This document shows, piece after piece, positions 52,166 through 63,790 of a stretch of 64,000 bases of DNA. The position numbers and the translations under genes are program-made. The stretch is taken from positions 1 through 64,000 of the forward strand of contig WEDG01000270.1 of NCBI GenBank assembly GCA_017591395.1. Reading direction: 5' to 3'. Below the pieces are notes generated by a model, which worked only from the letters and a program-made list of their open reading frames with translations, did no database searches and was not told the DNA's origin. How positions within the stretch are numbered: the stretch's first letter is position 1; every line of letters begins with the position of its first letter. This DNA is from Schistocephalus solidus. Taxonomy: Eukaryota > Platyhelminthes > Cestoda > Diphyllobothriidea > Diphyllobothriidae.

Positions 52166-52650
52166 GAAAGAGCCATTGCAGCTTGATCCTCAGTCCACCA
52201 GTCGCCTACTCCACACAAGCTCACATTGAGCTGACCGAGTGATCCGAGTTATCCTTACAGTTGAAAACCTTCCAAGCAACTGCTTTAAGCGAAATGTGAT
52301 AACTCTTAGTGCATCAGATTTTTTAAAGTGAAGAAAATGCGCTGAGCCGTCGACCTCATTGTCTGTTCCCATTTCCAGACCCCAGCCACCGTCCGAGCCG
52401 GTCAGATGACTGGTGCGAGGAATTTGCGCAGCTGCTGACACACTAAGGACCTAGTCTGCGCGTGCCACATACACAAACTGGCCCCCAAAACGCAAGCACT
52501 AGGATGTAAAACAACAGGTGGTTGAGCAGCTCTCATCTCACACGTGTAAAAGTGACCGATGTCACGTTAAAAAGGAGACATTGCAGTCGAACCCTCAGAC
52601 CACCAGTCACCCGCTCCAGACAAACCCACATTGAGCTTATTGCAAGGTGT
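52166..52650 (+). repeat. Diverged direct repeat pair
   Basis: 52166-52240 and 52577-52650 share the words CATTGCAG, CCACCAGTC and CACATTGAGCT in the same order and spacing, offset by about 411 bp. Possibly part of the 3' region of the neighbouring RTE-type element. Confidence 0.5.
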
Positions 52651-52899
52651 CAGTTTTATGGTCAGTAGGCAACCTTTCAAACCATGGCCCTAAACGCACA
52701 ATGATATTCCAAGACTCGGATAACACATGCAGTAGAACGGTCACATGGAGAAGGATTTGAGGATCAAACTTAACTCTCACGTGAGAGGTGCCATGTACAA
52801 ACACGTTTTGTGTGGTGTTCGGCGTGGCTATGTGTGATGTTGATCTTGTTGAGGAGGAGAGCACTGATGTGGTTTACCCGAAGGCATTCTACAGCAGGT

Positions 52900-53620
52900 A
52901 TTCATGGAGGCACATGTGGTAAGTGAACGTGCGTTTACTGTGCGGAATGTTGGGACGGGTGCGCCGGGTCTATGTGGGTGCTCCTGGTACTAGTTTGTCG
53001 GTCTTTGTGTGATACCTTTGCAAGGGCTGACCAAGGCGATGCGTGATGTGCGTGTACGGTGGCAATGAGGGCAGGATATGTCACGTGTTGCTGAGTCGAT
53101 TGGATATTCTTGACGCTACTGCTGATCACGCTGATGTGAGGCTCGGGTATGGGGTGTTAACAGGTGTGCAAATGTGGAAGGTGTGTCGGCATCGCAGTGC
53201 ATGCCGTTGTCATGTATGCGCGTGTGGCCCTATAGACTAATGCGTTGATTTAATATGCGATGGCATTGAGGGGAGTGGGGTAACGGAGGTGGTGGTGTCT
53301 GCTTTGTGTTACTGCTCCAGTCAGCCGTTCGCATGCCTCTGTGTGATGAATTCACAAGGGACCGGCATGGGCTATGAATGAGGTGAACATGTGATCGCAA
53401 TGGCACCAGGTAAGAATGGATTCAAAATTCCTAGTGGCAGGGATAGTTGTGAAGGTAGCAAGTGACGCGTAGTCGGAGATTGTCTCAGCACTGGTTTGAA
53501 GGGGAAAGTGGTGTCGGTTGTGGTCTTCGCTGCGATCGAGGGAGGGCTGCGGCAGAGAGGAAGTTTGGGATGATCGAGATTTTCGGGGCATCAGCCATGT
53601 GATCCACGGTGGCGAGGATT
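52900..53620 (-). pseudogene. RTE-type LINE 3' region with C2H2-finger remnants
   Basis: Minus strand. Near 53470-53370 'FESILTWCHCDHMFTSFI' resembles the C2H2 fingers ('SVLTCPHCDRTFTSRIG...') I associate with the C-terminus of cestode RTE-like polyproteins, with TC changed to TW. A second finger start, 'ISCPHCHRTRTSRI', is readable near 53085-53040. A threonine-rich spacer precedes it. The link to RTE is from memory of the family and needs a search. Confidence 0.4.
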
Positions 53621-54354
53621 GTTGTCATCGTGAACACCATGGGATTAAGGAAGGGGGTGAGTGTAGGGGTGTTTTCGATGTAGGAGTTTAGGTTGCCAGA
53701 GCATTAAGTTAGGACACATTTTCTTAACCCTTCCTCCACGAGAAGATCAACAGTGTTGACCCTAACTAGTGCTGCTTGGAAATCCCACGTGGTGCCGAAC
53801 TCCACTATCGGTCACGGATTGGTTTTTAGTGGGAGAGCGAGCCGAGTTAGCTCGGGCCGCCTACGAGACCCTCTCCGTAAGACTTTTGAAATGGGAAAGG
53901 GTGGATATGAAGCAGAAATACCGGATGTGAGGACACAACACCAGACAGCGTCACCTGGTTTAGCCCACCGGTCGAGCGGTTACTTAGGTGTGACCGCTAG
54001 GCAGAGCCAAGCTTTGAGGAGTCACTGGTCAGAGTTTGGTACCAGTTAAGGGCCGACATAAAAGCATTCAAAACCGGCAAAGGACAAATGGAGCAAACTA
54101 GTGCTACCTGCGTGGAAAATTCCCGTCAAGGCAGCCCAAAGGTGTCACTCGAACATAAAATAGTCAGGGCATCAATCGAAAAATAGCCCACCCATCAAAT
54201 CACGTTCTGCATACGTCTGAGAGAATAACAACATTAAAACTGTCTGGTCATTCCAAGGGGCTGTGATGCGGAACAGCTAAAACAAAACGGAAATAACACT
54301 GACTGACAGGACGCTTTTTTTCGACATGGGCCAAGTCTGTGTGAGCGAAAAATT
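53621..54354. other. No recognised feature
   Basis: A 98-aa frame at 53753-54049 has no known motif. No repeat match was seen by eye. Confidence 0.3.
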
Positions 54355-54603
54355 GTTACGGTACGTGTGCGCATGGTACGCGCATACAAAGGTCTTCAAA
54401 TTTCGTCTGACACAGAGCTCAATGTCACCACTCATCGGAAGAAAGGGAAGAGAGAGTGAGGTCGATACTCAGAAGTTATCACTTCGTACACCAGTGCATT
54501 CTCCGTCACTAAATAAAAGGCGCCTTAACCTATCACGACGCGCTAAGAGTCATGGCCTGAAAAACTGCCAAGTGATGTGGCAACTCGGGCCCATGATGAT
54601 TTG
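54355..54603 (+). repeat. Dispersed repeat, forward copy of an inverted pair
   Basis: Matches the reverse of 56645-56905 along its length (shared words GCTCAATG, AAGAAAGGGAAGA, GTGAGGTC, CCTATCACG, GCGCGCTRAGA, CTGCCAAGTGA), at roughly 75-80 percent by eye. Confidence 0.65.
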
Positions 54604-55210
54604 TCTGGATAGCGTCGACAATATAATGTAGGAAAGGCCCGAGTATAAAACGTCTAGCTCAGTACTTTTTATAAATGACTGGGGCAGAAACCCTCGAATA
54701 TAACTTGGAATTTGAAATAAGCCGGGACACTGACGTCATTGAAACGATTTTCATTTCTGCCGAGTATGCAAGAAGAGTTCTCAGTCAAAGTAAACTAATC
54801 AAATTTCCTACATCTTGTGAATACTTGGGCCGACTCTTGAGGAATTATTCTTGGAAATGGCAGTTTTTCATTCATCTGTCTTTTTGGTGTGTAACTGCTA
54901 ACAGCTAGCATGCCTTTGGATGTAAAAATGCCAATATATTTCCCTTACATAAAAAAGTTGGTCGAATGAATGCAAATAACTCTCCAACAATACATCTTCC
55001 CCACCTGTCTTTCAGAGTAACGGAAAACTTCATAAAACCGTTGATAACACAATTCTGTGCCAAAAAAAGTGTATTATAGTTTTTTAACAGGACCTTGGCG
55101 AATGTCTTCTTGTCTTTAAAATCCTTTAACCTGTTTGTACATCTGAACTCAGGCTATAAAAGACGGCTTCAAAGAAGGGGTAAAATATGTATTCTTCCCA
55201 AAACGTTTTC

Positions 55211-55680
55211 CAGACGGTCTCACATCAAAGACTTTTACATACACCAAACGCCCTGGCACAGAACTAGGTAGGCACACTTTCAATTAACCGAAAAAAAACG
55301 CAAAATTAAAAAGCATCATTTAGATTACAGGAAATTGACAAACTGTCCCTCATTGATCGATTCTCGAGAGCCAACTTTTCATCCTTCATGCTAGTGCCAG
55401 CCTTCATGAGACCTGCTGTCATAGGATCAAACTCACATAGGATCAAAGGATCAGACGGTCTCACATCAAAGACTTTTACATAGCCCAAACGCCCTTGCAC
55501 TGAACAAGGTAAGCATACTTTCAATTACCCGAAAACAAAACGCACAAATTAAAGAGCATCATTTAGATTACATGAAATTGACAAACTGTTTCCTCAGTGA
55601 TCGATTCTTGAGAGCCAACGTTTCATCCTGCATGCTAGTGCCAGTCTTCATGAGACCTACTATCATAGGATCAGACTCGA
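55211..55680. repeat. 241-bp tandem duplication
   Basis: The unit starting CAGACGGTCTCACATC at 55211 repeats from 55452. On the minus strand both units keep a similar reading ('GLMKAGTSMKDEKLALENRS' and 'GLMKTGTSMQDETLALKNRS'). The first unit is in a 72-aa frame (55524-55306); the second stops soon after. Low-confidence hint of an old duplicated exon. Confidence 0.7.
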
Positions 55681-56644
55681 TGATGTTTCAAGGCTAGGAC
55701 AAAATATCAAAGGCCCAGATGACCAGATGATTCCTCAAGATAGTCTGCGCTGACTACAGATTTTCGTGAAGAAATGACTGACTTCAATGTTAAAAGTGCG
55801 GCGTCCTCGATTCGCCTCCAGCCAACTGTCACTCAGAACAAAGGCATAAAACCTGAATGGCACTCAGCAACCCATGCATACTTTTGCAAAGTATCTTGAA
55901 ATTTTCACACAGAACCATCTGAAACACCTATGTCAGCGTATTCAAGCGGCAAAAACGCTACTGTGGACTGCATAGTAGTAAGATAGCGTTTGCAGTTTCG
56001 ATTAAGGTAATTTTGAGAGAGGTCCACGGCAGTTCTTTTCGTCCCCACATTGAATATGACCTACCACTTTAAGTATTATGCACTGAACAGACAAAAAATA
56101 TAGGGAAAGTGCTGATTTGTGAGACAGAGCTATTAAAAGGCCGAAAGCACAGTCATATCCAGAGAGACTGAAGTGTGTTTACCTACCCTGCTTGGATAAA
56201 GGCAGAAAATGGGCCACTTTATCCCGGCTTGAAAGTTACTTCATGAGATTTAACAAGGACCAACATACGGCAACATGGCTCGACAGTACCGATCGTCCCA
56301 TCCACACAATTCCTCAATTAAACGTTGCATGAAAATCTTCAAGTGAAATAGTCTACATTAATAGTAACAATAGTTTTTGAGTATTCGGGTGGGCATTTTC
56401 ATTACAATGGAATAATTTCCCGAACCACTTAACAAGGTTGCGAAATGCGAGTGAATTAGTTTATAGTAAGACAGGCAGCGATGCACCTACCTCACCAGCA
56501 CCACTCCCAACTATCTGGCTGGTGGCGGGCGCAAGCGTAGAGGCTGACAAGATTAAATTCATATAAGTAGGACAGCTAGGGAGGCTACATTTAGAAGGAG
56601 TCATGTCAGTCCAACTCTCAGTCCTCAAGCCATGACAAACTATT
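55681..56644. other. No recognised feature
   Basis: AT-moderate sequence without a coding frame above 60 aa and without a repeat match in the window. Confidence 0.35.
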
Positions 56645-56905
56645 TATCACGGTGACCAAGTTCTCCCGTCACTTGGCAGCTTTTCAAGCCACGAGTCTCA
56701 GCGCGCCGTGATAGGTAAAGGTGCCTTCGATTTAGTGTGGTGAGGAATACGCTGATGTGTGAAGTGATGAATTCTAAGTGTGGACCTCACTCTATCTTCC
56801 CTTTCTTCTGCAAGTGTCGATTTTCCAAATCTGGTAACTAAATAGTGGTAACATTGAGCGCTGCGACAGACGCGGCTTGAAAGTCTACGTATATGCGAGC
56901 TACTA
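56645..56905 (-). repeat. Dispersed repeat, reverse copy of an inverted pair
   Basis: Partner of 54355-54603. The intervening 2 kb includes the 241-bp tandem duplication. Confidence 0.65.
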
Positions 56906-59365
56906 CATTACTCGGTGGAAGCACAATAAACGAGTCCCAATTAATAGCTATTGTTTATGCTACTTAAAAGCTTACAGTAGGTTGTCTTTCTAATACTACT
57001 ACTATTACTGTTGCTGCTGCAGCTTTTTCTACAAATAATACTGCTAGGAATTCTACTACTGCTGTTGATTCTGCCACTAATAATATTCCAAATACTAAGC
57101 CAAACTAGTAAAAACGACCAGACCAGAACGCTAACCCAAACTCCGTGCAAACATCAAATAAACGATAGGAAACTAAGAACACTAGCACATATGCGACAAC
57201 CCGGAACCTTACTAACCAGAAGGCTACATATGGACAGTCGTTGATTATACCGTATCATACAATATCACGAGCGCAAGCGAGTGAGATGGTGGTAGACACC
57301 AATCAATAGATTAATGAGCATACTGGCGGTGAAGGAAATTAAGACCTAAAACTCTGATCGCAAAACGAGAAGGGCCAAAAACAGGTGGGTCACAAAGGGT
57401 AAGCAAGTTAGTCCGTAAACCCAACCATCCTAAGAATAAACCCTGAAAGGAATACCAACCAACGTAATAGTCCCTCTTAAACTCATCCCAATTGAACGTC
57501 TGTTTCGACATCCAACAAAGCAATTACAGTAAGCAACAAAGGTGAGCAAAGCGAACGAACGACCTAACATAATGGAAGGTATTTAAAGGACAACTGCGCA
57601 GATTAGCTGTAGTAAGAACAAATAACCTGCGAAAACCAGCTGTTAACGCGTTACCGAACTAAAAACGCCACGGCAGCCAGGATTCATAAGCAGATGAAAC
57701 CCACAAATCACTGCAATGGATTCACACAACAACCCCCTCCCCACCAGGAATCAAAAGAACAGCAGCACCAACCCAACCCACAGTGCAGGCCCATTTTCCA
57801 AACATCAACGTTCTCACCAGCACTTGAACGGGGGACGAAGACACGTCCAGCGCTGCGAGAGTGGCGTCTAGAGTGAGAGCTGGGAAGTCGTTACACTGCC
57901 TTGAGCGAGAGCAAGCCTGAGTCGGACTTGAAGGTGACTGGCCGGTTTGGACAGTCCTGATTGGTCAAGAACCAGACTGCCACTGGTGCGCACATGCAAG
58001 TACTCGCGAGGGGCACAGCGCTGCAACAGGCGCCTGGAGTGGGGCCACTGCAGCACTTCTCCGTGCGTGACGAGTTCAGGCAGCACACATGAAAAGCTCG
58101 AACCATCTTTTTGTTCAGCTATCCAAATCCACTTCTGTTCCAAGCCGGAGTTTGACTATCTCTCTTTCTCGCCACCATCAGCTGGGCAGCGGTTTCAGAT
58201 CAATCACAGCAACAGAAAACACGTGGTGCGGGTGATGAAGAAGGCGCCTAAACGATCAAAGAAATCTTTCTTGGGATGGTTCGAATTATCCTCGATATGA
58301 TCTTTCAGCAAGTGTAAAACGTCTCATTCAAAAAGTAATCAGTGAAGTTTACTCGGAGGATAGTTGTCAGGCCACTGCATTAAAACTTCTGTGAGTCAGG
58401 AAGTGTTCGCTGTGATGGATTGTCCTAGAGGCTGCATGCGTATATTTTCGGACAGCTCGAGAACTGTTATCACGTGACTTTTTGCGCGGCATGCCGCCAG
58501 AGGCAGGAGGCGTATACGCATTTGAGGCGCAACATATCCTCAAGTTTGCCTATTTTTCACAAACACAGCCCGGTATTCACAACCACAAGATGACTGACTA
58601 CACGGGCGACCTAAACACGCAGAACGTTTAGGCGACAGAAACAGTGCAATGAGACCATATAAAATCTGTAAGGCTTGTGAAAACTATGCGCGGCAACGAC
58701 CCGGACAAAGATGGTTTCCTTAACCTGTCCACTTATTGGTAACCTCACACCTTAGATACCTGGAACCGCTTACTTCCTCACTATGAGTGACATAAATCTT
58801 AATAAATGACGTCTTGCGGTAGCAACGGATGTGAGCTCAAATTTAACTATGCAGTATATTCGTTTTACTCTTATATTAGAAGTCAATGAACTCTGAGAAC
58901 TGAGTTGTTCTAGAAACATGGCAGGTTGCCGTGAGTCGGCTGTTTTCTCCTAGGCATTCGTCTGGGAGCGTGCGAGTAGCAGTGTGTTCTTTACTCGAGC
59001 GTCGTATGTCCGTGTCAGCATGAAAAAGTGACTAGTTGAGTGTTGTACATGTAAGTGGTTGGTTCAAGGGCTAAGTTGGGGTTTAATAATCACAAGGGCC
59101 CATGGGTGACACACCATGCCAGCTGACACGCTGGAGATAGCCCCAGTCATGGGCACAGCCGTTACTCAATTCAGGTCAAGCCTGAGGGATGCTCGTGCGT
59201 TAGTGGTCTGCCTGTAGGTTAGCAAGGTTGTCACAGCCGTCAACGGACAAAAGTACGAAGAAAAGGGGAGCACTGGAGCGCGGCCGTAACAGTCTCTTGA
59301 TCAGAATTGCAACTTTATTATTCATCTTCCATCATCTGATCAAAAATCGCTAGATTTAGCGACCA
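56906..59365. other. No supported gene; imperfect trinucleotide tract and unassigned frames
   Basis: 56985-57090 is an imperfect trinucleotide (CTA/CTG-rich) stretch. The frames at 57523-57311 (minus, 70 aa, rich in W/F/L) and 57947-58300 (plus, 117 aa) have no motif I recognise. Nothing else stands out to 59365. Confidence 0.3.
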
Positions 59366-59368
59366 CAT

Positions 59369-59640
59369 TCACTCGTGGCGTCGCATATTATAGACCGCCG
59401 TAACTTGTTGGTGCCAGGGTGATATCAGCAGCGTAGTCCAGGTCGGTAAATTGGTTATCGAGCGAAAATTCGACACCTTCAAAACCACTTGGGGCCCTGA
59501 GACTCCAGGCACTAACGTAATTTGGGATGGGCGACACAATGCAACCCTTCTGAAAGTCAAACCAGAAATCAAGTGGATGACTGCTCCGTGGTAGCACTTG
59601 CGCATTGTTAGCGCGATAACAGTGTCCAATCACAGCGAAG
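59369..59640 (-). pseudogene. RTE-type LINE RT fragment
   Basis: Overlapping frames read 'DFWFDFQKGCIVSPI' and 'FTDLDYAADITLAP', the counterpart of RTE blocks 'GVRQGCVLSPI' and 'LTDLDYADDI'. The catalytic box is YAAD. About 90 residues only. Confidence 0.65.
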
Positions 59641-59645
59641 ATTCA

Positions 59646-59667
59646 GTAGTAGTAGTAGTAGTAGTAC
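59646..59667. repeat. (AGT)n microsatellite
   Basis: About seven AGT units. Confidence 0.85.
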
Positions 59668-59887
59668 GTAAGCCAGCTAGCCATTGAGTGGCTCCTTCGC
59701 AAGCAACACATAGGTCGGCATACCTGAGCTCAGGCCTACACGTCCCCACCGGTTTCCTAGTCAGACCCAATAGCCTGTTCAGTTCAAAGCAAACCTTTGT
59801 CGGTCGTTCCACTACATGATACTCTTGAAAGCGCCTGGTAGCCAGAAGCTTAGCTAACGGATGAACCCAACTTGCCGGTGTAAGCAC

Positions 59888-59893
59888 TTTATT
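59888..59893 (-). promoter_or_regulatory. Poly(A) signal AATAAA of MRPL49
   Basis: AATAAA on the minus strand, 87 bp after the MRPL49 stop codon, followed by GTGCTT (a GU-rich start). Position and strand fit the gene. Confidence 0.6.
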
Positions 59894-59979
59894 AAAAAGG
59901 CTGTGAGCTCAGGACAATTTTTCTTCACTATGTACACTCGGTTTAGAGGGTGAGACGAATAAAAACCACGCGATAAAAA

Positions 59980-61973
59980 CTAAAAACCATTTTCAATCAG
60001 AAAAGTAGATACTTCGTCCAAGAAAATGCCGTCTATAATGATCCTGCGGGTTGCCTCATCCACTTGATAAAGAAAGAGACCAGATTCACACTTCGGTCTT
60101 AGGACCGCTTCCAGCTCGGATGCGAGGGCCTTAATAAGGAAAAAAAGAACTTATTTCTCAATAGGCACGTACTGGAAGATAGATGATATCTAAGATTAGA
60201 CCAAAATAAGCGGACAGGCAGGCAGGCGCGATAAGGAACGAAAGATAATACAGGTGAAGAATCTAACCTGCATATCCCCACCAACCTTCGTGATCACAGT
60301 GAGCATTCGCTTGCCGTAGGTCTGTTCACGTCTTTTCCGTTTCTTGACGGACAAGTAGACAGGAAGCATGTGATTACGAGAGCGCGTCACAGTGTAAGGC
60401 TTTTTCACCGACAATTCGGCTAGAAATATGAGGATATTCAAATGGCCGATAAATATTAGACGGGTGCTCTGAAAAAATTCAAAGGGCTGACACCTTAAAG
60501 GAATTTAGTGTCAGATGCCATATGTACAGAGATACTAACGCTACCCAAACTGAACTCGTTTTAAATCCTACAAGGCAAACAGTCTCAAATTCACTATGTA
60601 TGCAAGAGTGCGTCTGTCTCATAATACGAGGTCAAAAGCTTCCTTGGGTGACTTGAACGCGAATAAGATTATCCTGACGGAGAACTGCGCGGCATTAATC
60701 TGATTCCCCTCAATCTTCACCCCCTCTTACGCTAATTGGAAGACTGCCAGGACCGCTGTACATGAATGGACACATTAACTGGTTAAATCTTTGCCCCCAT
60801 ATTGGCTTGCTGCATGTGCGCTGGTCCCTTCCTCCACTCACAAGAATGAGACTTCGATCATACGAATATCACATCATTAAAGATTTGTACAAGGATATGC
60901 TACGAAGAGCCTACTGCAGTTTCATTTTCAATACCGAATTCACGGGCAGTTGGCGACCCTCAAGCCACAACTTTCAAGGCACGAAGATAGCTAGGGGGCT
61001 TGACGTCAACATCGTCCTCAGTCTCCATCTAACGCCTCGTATCAGTAACAACATTGAATCGAACCGACCAGGCATTTGCCCGGCCTATCTCGTACTATAC
61101 ATATGCTTATGCCACTTATGACACTAACCAGGAAACACTTAATCAGATACCACATCGGCGAGGCGTCATGAGGTTCCATCTATGCAGTTGACCATGATCA
61201 ATTATTTTGTAGTATGGCGTTTTTTACGCGTTTCATATACCAGAGTAAGTGCGTGATTTAGATAGTGACTGCAGCTACTTGGACTTCAGCTCGAAAAGCA
61301 ACATAAGCGTAATCAGACTAACAGAACGGGTGCAACAAGGAAAAAATGCGTCTACTCAATGCGCGGTCCGCAACTAAGCATATTAAACGAAACCCGCTGT
61401 GGCTGCTAGTAGTCAACTGTTGTCTTTGCTGACTTCCTCGCACCACTCGAATTTATTTACCTGTCAACCTTACAGTAGATAAGAGTTATATGGCGGGCAC
61501 GAAAGTCAAAATTTTGATCGGGTTACAAGATAGGCTGTGATAACCCCTAATCATCTGATACTCAGTCCCGTTTTCGATAGGGATGCATCCTGGCAGCCAT
61601 CGTTTACCCGAGATTTTACGCTCAACAGGGTTCATGAAGACGATAAATTATCATACTTAACCATCAACACTGAAAAGACCACTGTATTTTCAAGCTGCAT
61701 GCCTGATGAGGATGACATCCATCGGGAAGTAGGCAAATTGTGCAAGGTTGTTAACAGCTTTTGAAGGGTCCCGTGGACCCACCGAGAAATTTTTGTAACC
61801 AAAAGGTTATACATAAATAAGGGACAGCTCTTACGTCTGGGTGGAATCCATCCACTTGGTGTTTTTTTATTATCGTTAGGAGGTGGCGGAACCAAATCGC
61901 ATGGCTTTAAGAGTTTCACATATTTGAATTCATCTTTTGATACAGAATATTCCGGCATATTTGCTGGAGCGTG
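59980..61973 (-). CDS. MRPL49: Mitochondrial large-subunit ribosomal protein mL49 (last three exons)
   Basis: Structural protein of the mitochondrial 39S ribosomal subunit. Exon a (61973 or 61963 to 61835): 'EYSVSKDEFKYVKLLKP', 'TPSGWIPPR'; donor GTAAGA, phase 1. Intron 1415 bp. Exon b (60419-60268): 'PYTVTRSRNHMLPVYL', 'KRMLTVITKVGGDMQ'; acceptor TTTCTAG, donor GTTAGA. Intron 138 bp. Exon c (60129-59980): 'ALASELEAVLRPKCES', 'RRIIIDGIFLDEVSTFLIEN', then GF and TAG. This follows the mL49 family order (PTPSGW-PPR, RxxNxPVY, VIRKVEGD, a final helix ending ENGF/EKGF). The insert 'KKRKRREQTYG' lengthens the central loop. About 142-147 aa are covered; the family usually has about 165. The missing start, with the mitochondrial targeting peptide, must lie upstream (>61973), and I did not find it. 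No breaks seen. Confidence 0.9.
60130..60267 (-). other. MRPL49 intron (138 bp)
   Basis: GTTAGA donor and TTATTAAG acceptor on the minus strand, phase 0. T-rich before the acceptor. Confidence 0.8.
60420..61834 (-). other. MRPL49 intron (1415 bp) with an RTE scrap
   Basis: GTAAGA donor and TATTTCTAG acceptor, phase 1. It contains a 119-aa plus-strand frame at 60762-61121 without a motif, and the RTE remnant at 61650-61765. Confidence 0.75.
61650..61765 (+). pseudogene. RTE-type LINE RT scrap, antisense in MRPL49 intron
   Basis: 'YLTINTEKTTVFSSCMPDED' resembles the RTE RT block 'LSINAGKTKVFSSCIPDQ'; 'GKLCKVVNSF' after it resembles the following 'QLEEVDSF' strand. The frame ends at TGA 61762. 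Confidence 0.55.
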
Positions 61974-63790
61974 CTGAACCTCCAAGTTTCTCGCCAAGGA
62001 TTATCGATTGTTGGCCACCATCTAATCGTGATTGCACGGGAGTTTACCTAAATGGAATATAAGGAAACAAGACCGTTTCCAACCTACCAAATAGGAAAGA
62101 AGTGTGTGCTTGTTATTGAAAATCAGAGAACATACAGACCGGCTAATGGAGTTCATGGCGAGTGGAAATGTTCAAGAAAAACGCGTTTTGCAACGGATAC
62201 ACTTCTAGGGAGAAGGATGGATATTATTGTTAGAAAGGCCTGCAAGGCCAAGTTGATAGTTGTAAGGATAAGCGAGCCTGCAAAACAAAGTCAATTAAAC
62301 AAGGTTCAGGGGGCTTCAAGTCTTTATAATTCTTTCCGGTCTCTCTACTGCTTGGCAAAAGGACGAGATAGAGTAGCGACACAGTGTAGAGATAGAACGG
62401 GTTACGCAACAAAAATGTTTCTCTAGGACGATAGTCACCCATTCTATCGTATCGATACAGAACGGACTTGGTTTCCGGAAAGAGTTCTTGAGACTTAACT
62501 GTTTCGCCATCATAGGATATAGCCTTTCGGAATGACCCGAAGCACATAAATGCCAGGCGTACAAAAAAAACATTATTTCGGTTTAAGAACACCATTGTCT
62601 AAATAGATAAACTGTAGAATTAAGTTTCCGTGCGATACCGGCTGTTTATTTTCCACATAACACGCTAAGTGATTCATGTACATCAAGGAATTCACTGAGT
62701 TAGTCGAAGGCCTATGGTCTTCTTAAAGAGTCTAGCTTACATTGAATAAAACTTCTGCCCTATAAGAAATGCAGCAAATGACTTTTGATGGCACAGGTCA
62801 AATAAACAAACTATTACTTAAAAACGAGTAAGAATGAAACAATTTCACTTTAAATTACCATCCTCACGCGTGGTTACCTCTTTATAATGTCGACCAAGCA
62901 TGCGAAAAAACAATTTCGATAAAAGGAATTCGGAATTTGGAGGTAATTACCTCTATATCTTAAGAAAGATATTAGACTATCTAAAAATATAATAAAAGAT
63001 ACTGACAGCACGGTTGCTAGCAAAAACCAGAAACATGTTGCACCGATTTTTCTGCAGCTGCACCATGGATTAGTCCGGCCAGTACGCCACGAGCTTCTCC
63101 GTGAATATCTTTATCATTTTAACATCCATTGAAAACAAAATATGTTCAGTAACAATAAAAATCGAAACTACCAACAACGAAGTGGTCAAATTGTCGTACT
63201 TAAGGGAGCAAACTGATCAAGGGAATACCAGCCGAAAAAAACGCCGAAGACCAATTGATTTTCCGTCTGAATTTCAGTCCAGTTAAAACCGCAGAGGGTG
63301 AAAGCAAAATGTACACGTATATCAAGACTAAATAAGGGCTAAATGCAAGGGACGACATAGTTTCATAGAAGTACTAGAGCACGGATACAAAGGAGAATTC
63401 ATTTCGAGTTTAATAATGCATTCGGGTAAAAACATTAGACTGCACACTAAATGATTTGGTTTGAGTATACGTTTATTGGAGGGGTTAGAGACATTGCCCG
63501 TGACGAACCTCTTAATGTTAATTGCAATTTTTTCCGACTCAGTTATTCTCCATGTACACAGGTGGTTAACACTTCGTGTACATGGTTATTAGATAGAGGA
63601 TTTCCCTTGGCCCTATACTCTGAATCAGTCCGTTCATTACCACATGATCCTACAAGGGAAGTGATTTATGAAAATTTTTATTAAAAACATAACGGGAATA
63701 TGAAAACTCCAAATACAGTTTGGTATTAATCAAAAGTGTGTTTAATACTCGTTGACTTTCTACGTCTCTCCTTTCTGTCGGTAACTCTAA
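61974..63790. other. No supported gene; may hold MRPL49 first exon
   Basis: Minus-strand frames at 62595-62230 (121 aa, 'MVFLNRNNVFFVRLAF...') and 62573-62316 overlap. The second contains 'MAKQLSLKNSFRKPS', which has the basic/hydroxylated look of a mitochondrial targeting peptide, but I could not find a splice that joins it convincingly to the exon at 61973. The plus frames at 63101-63286 and 63451-63684 have no motif. Confidence 0.25.

Noticed and set aside
53753..54049. A 98-aa frame with some S/R-rich character.
   Set aside because: No motif, no splice context, composition like random GC-richer DNA.
57311..57523. A 70-aa aromatic-rich minus frame that looked exon-like.
   Set aside because: No family recognised and no supporting splice sites; left in the unassigned stretch.
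62230..62595. Minus-strand frames considered as MRPL49 exon 1 (targeting peptide).
   Set aside because: No donor/acceptor pair with the right phase joins them clearly to 61973; kept only as a possibility in the feature list.
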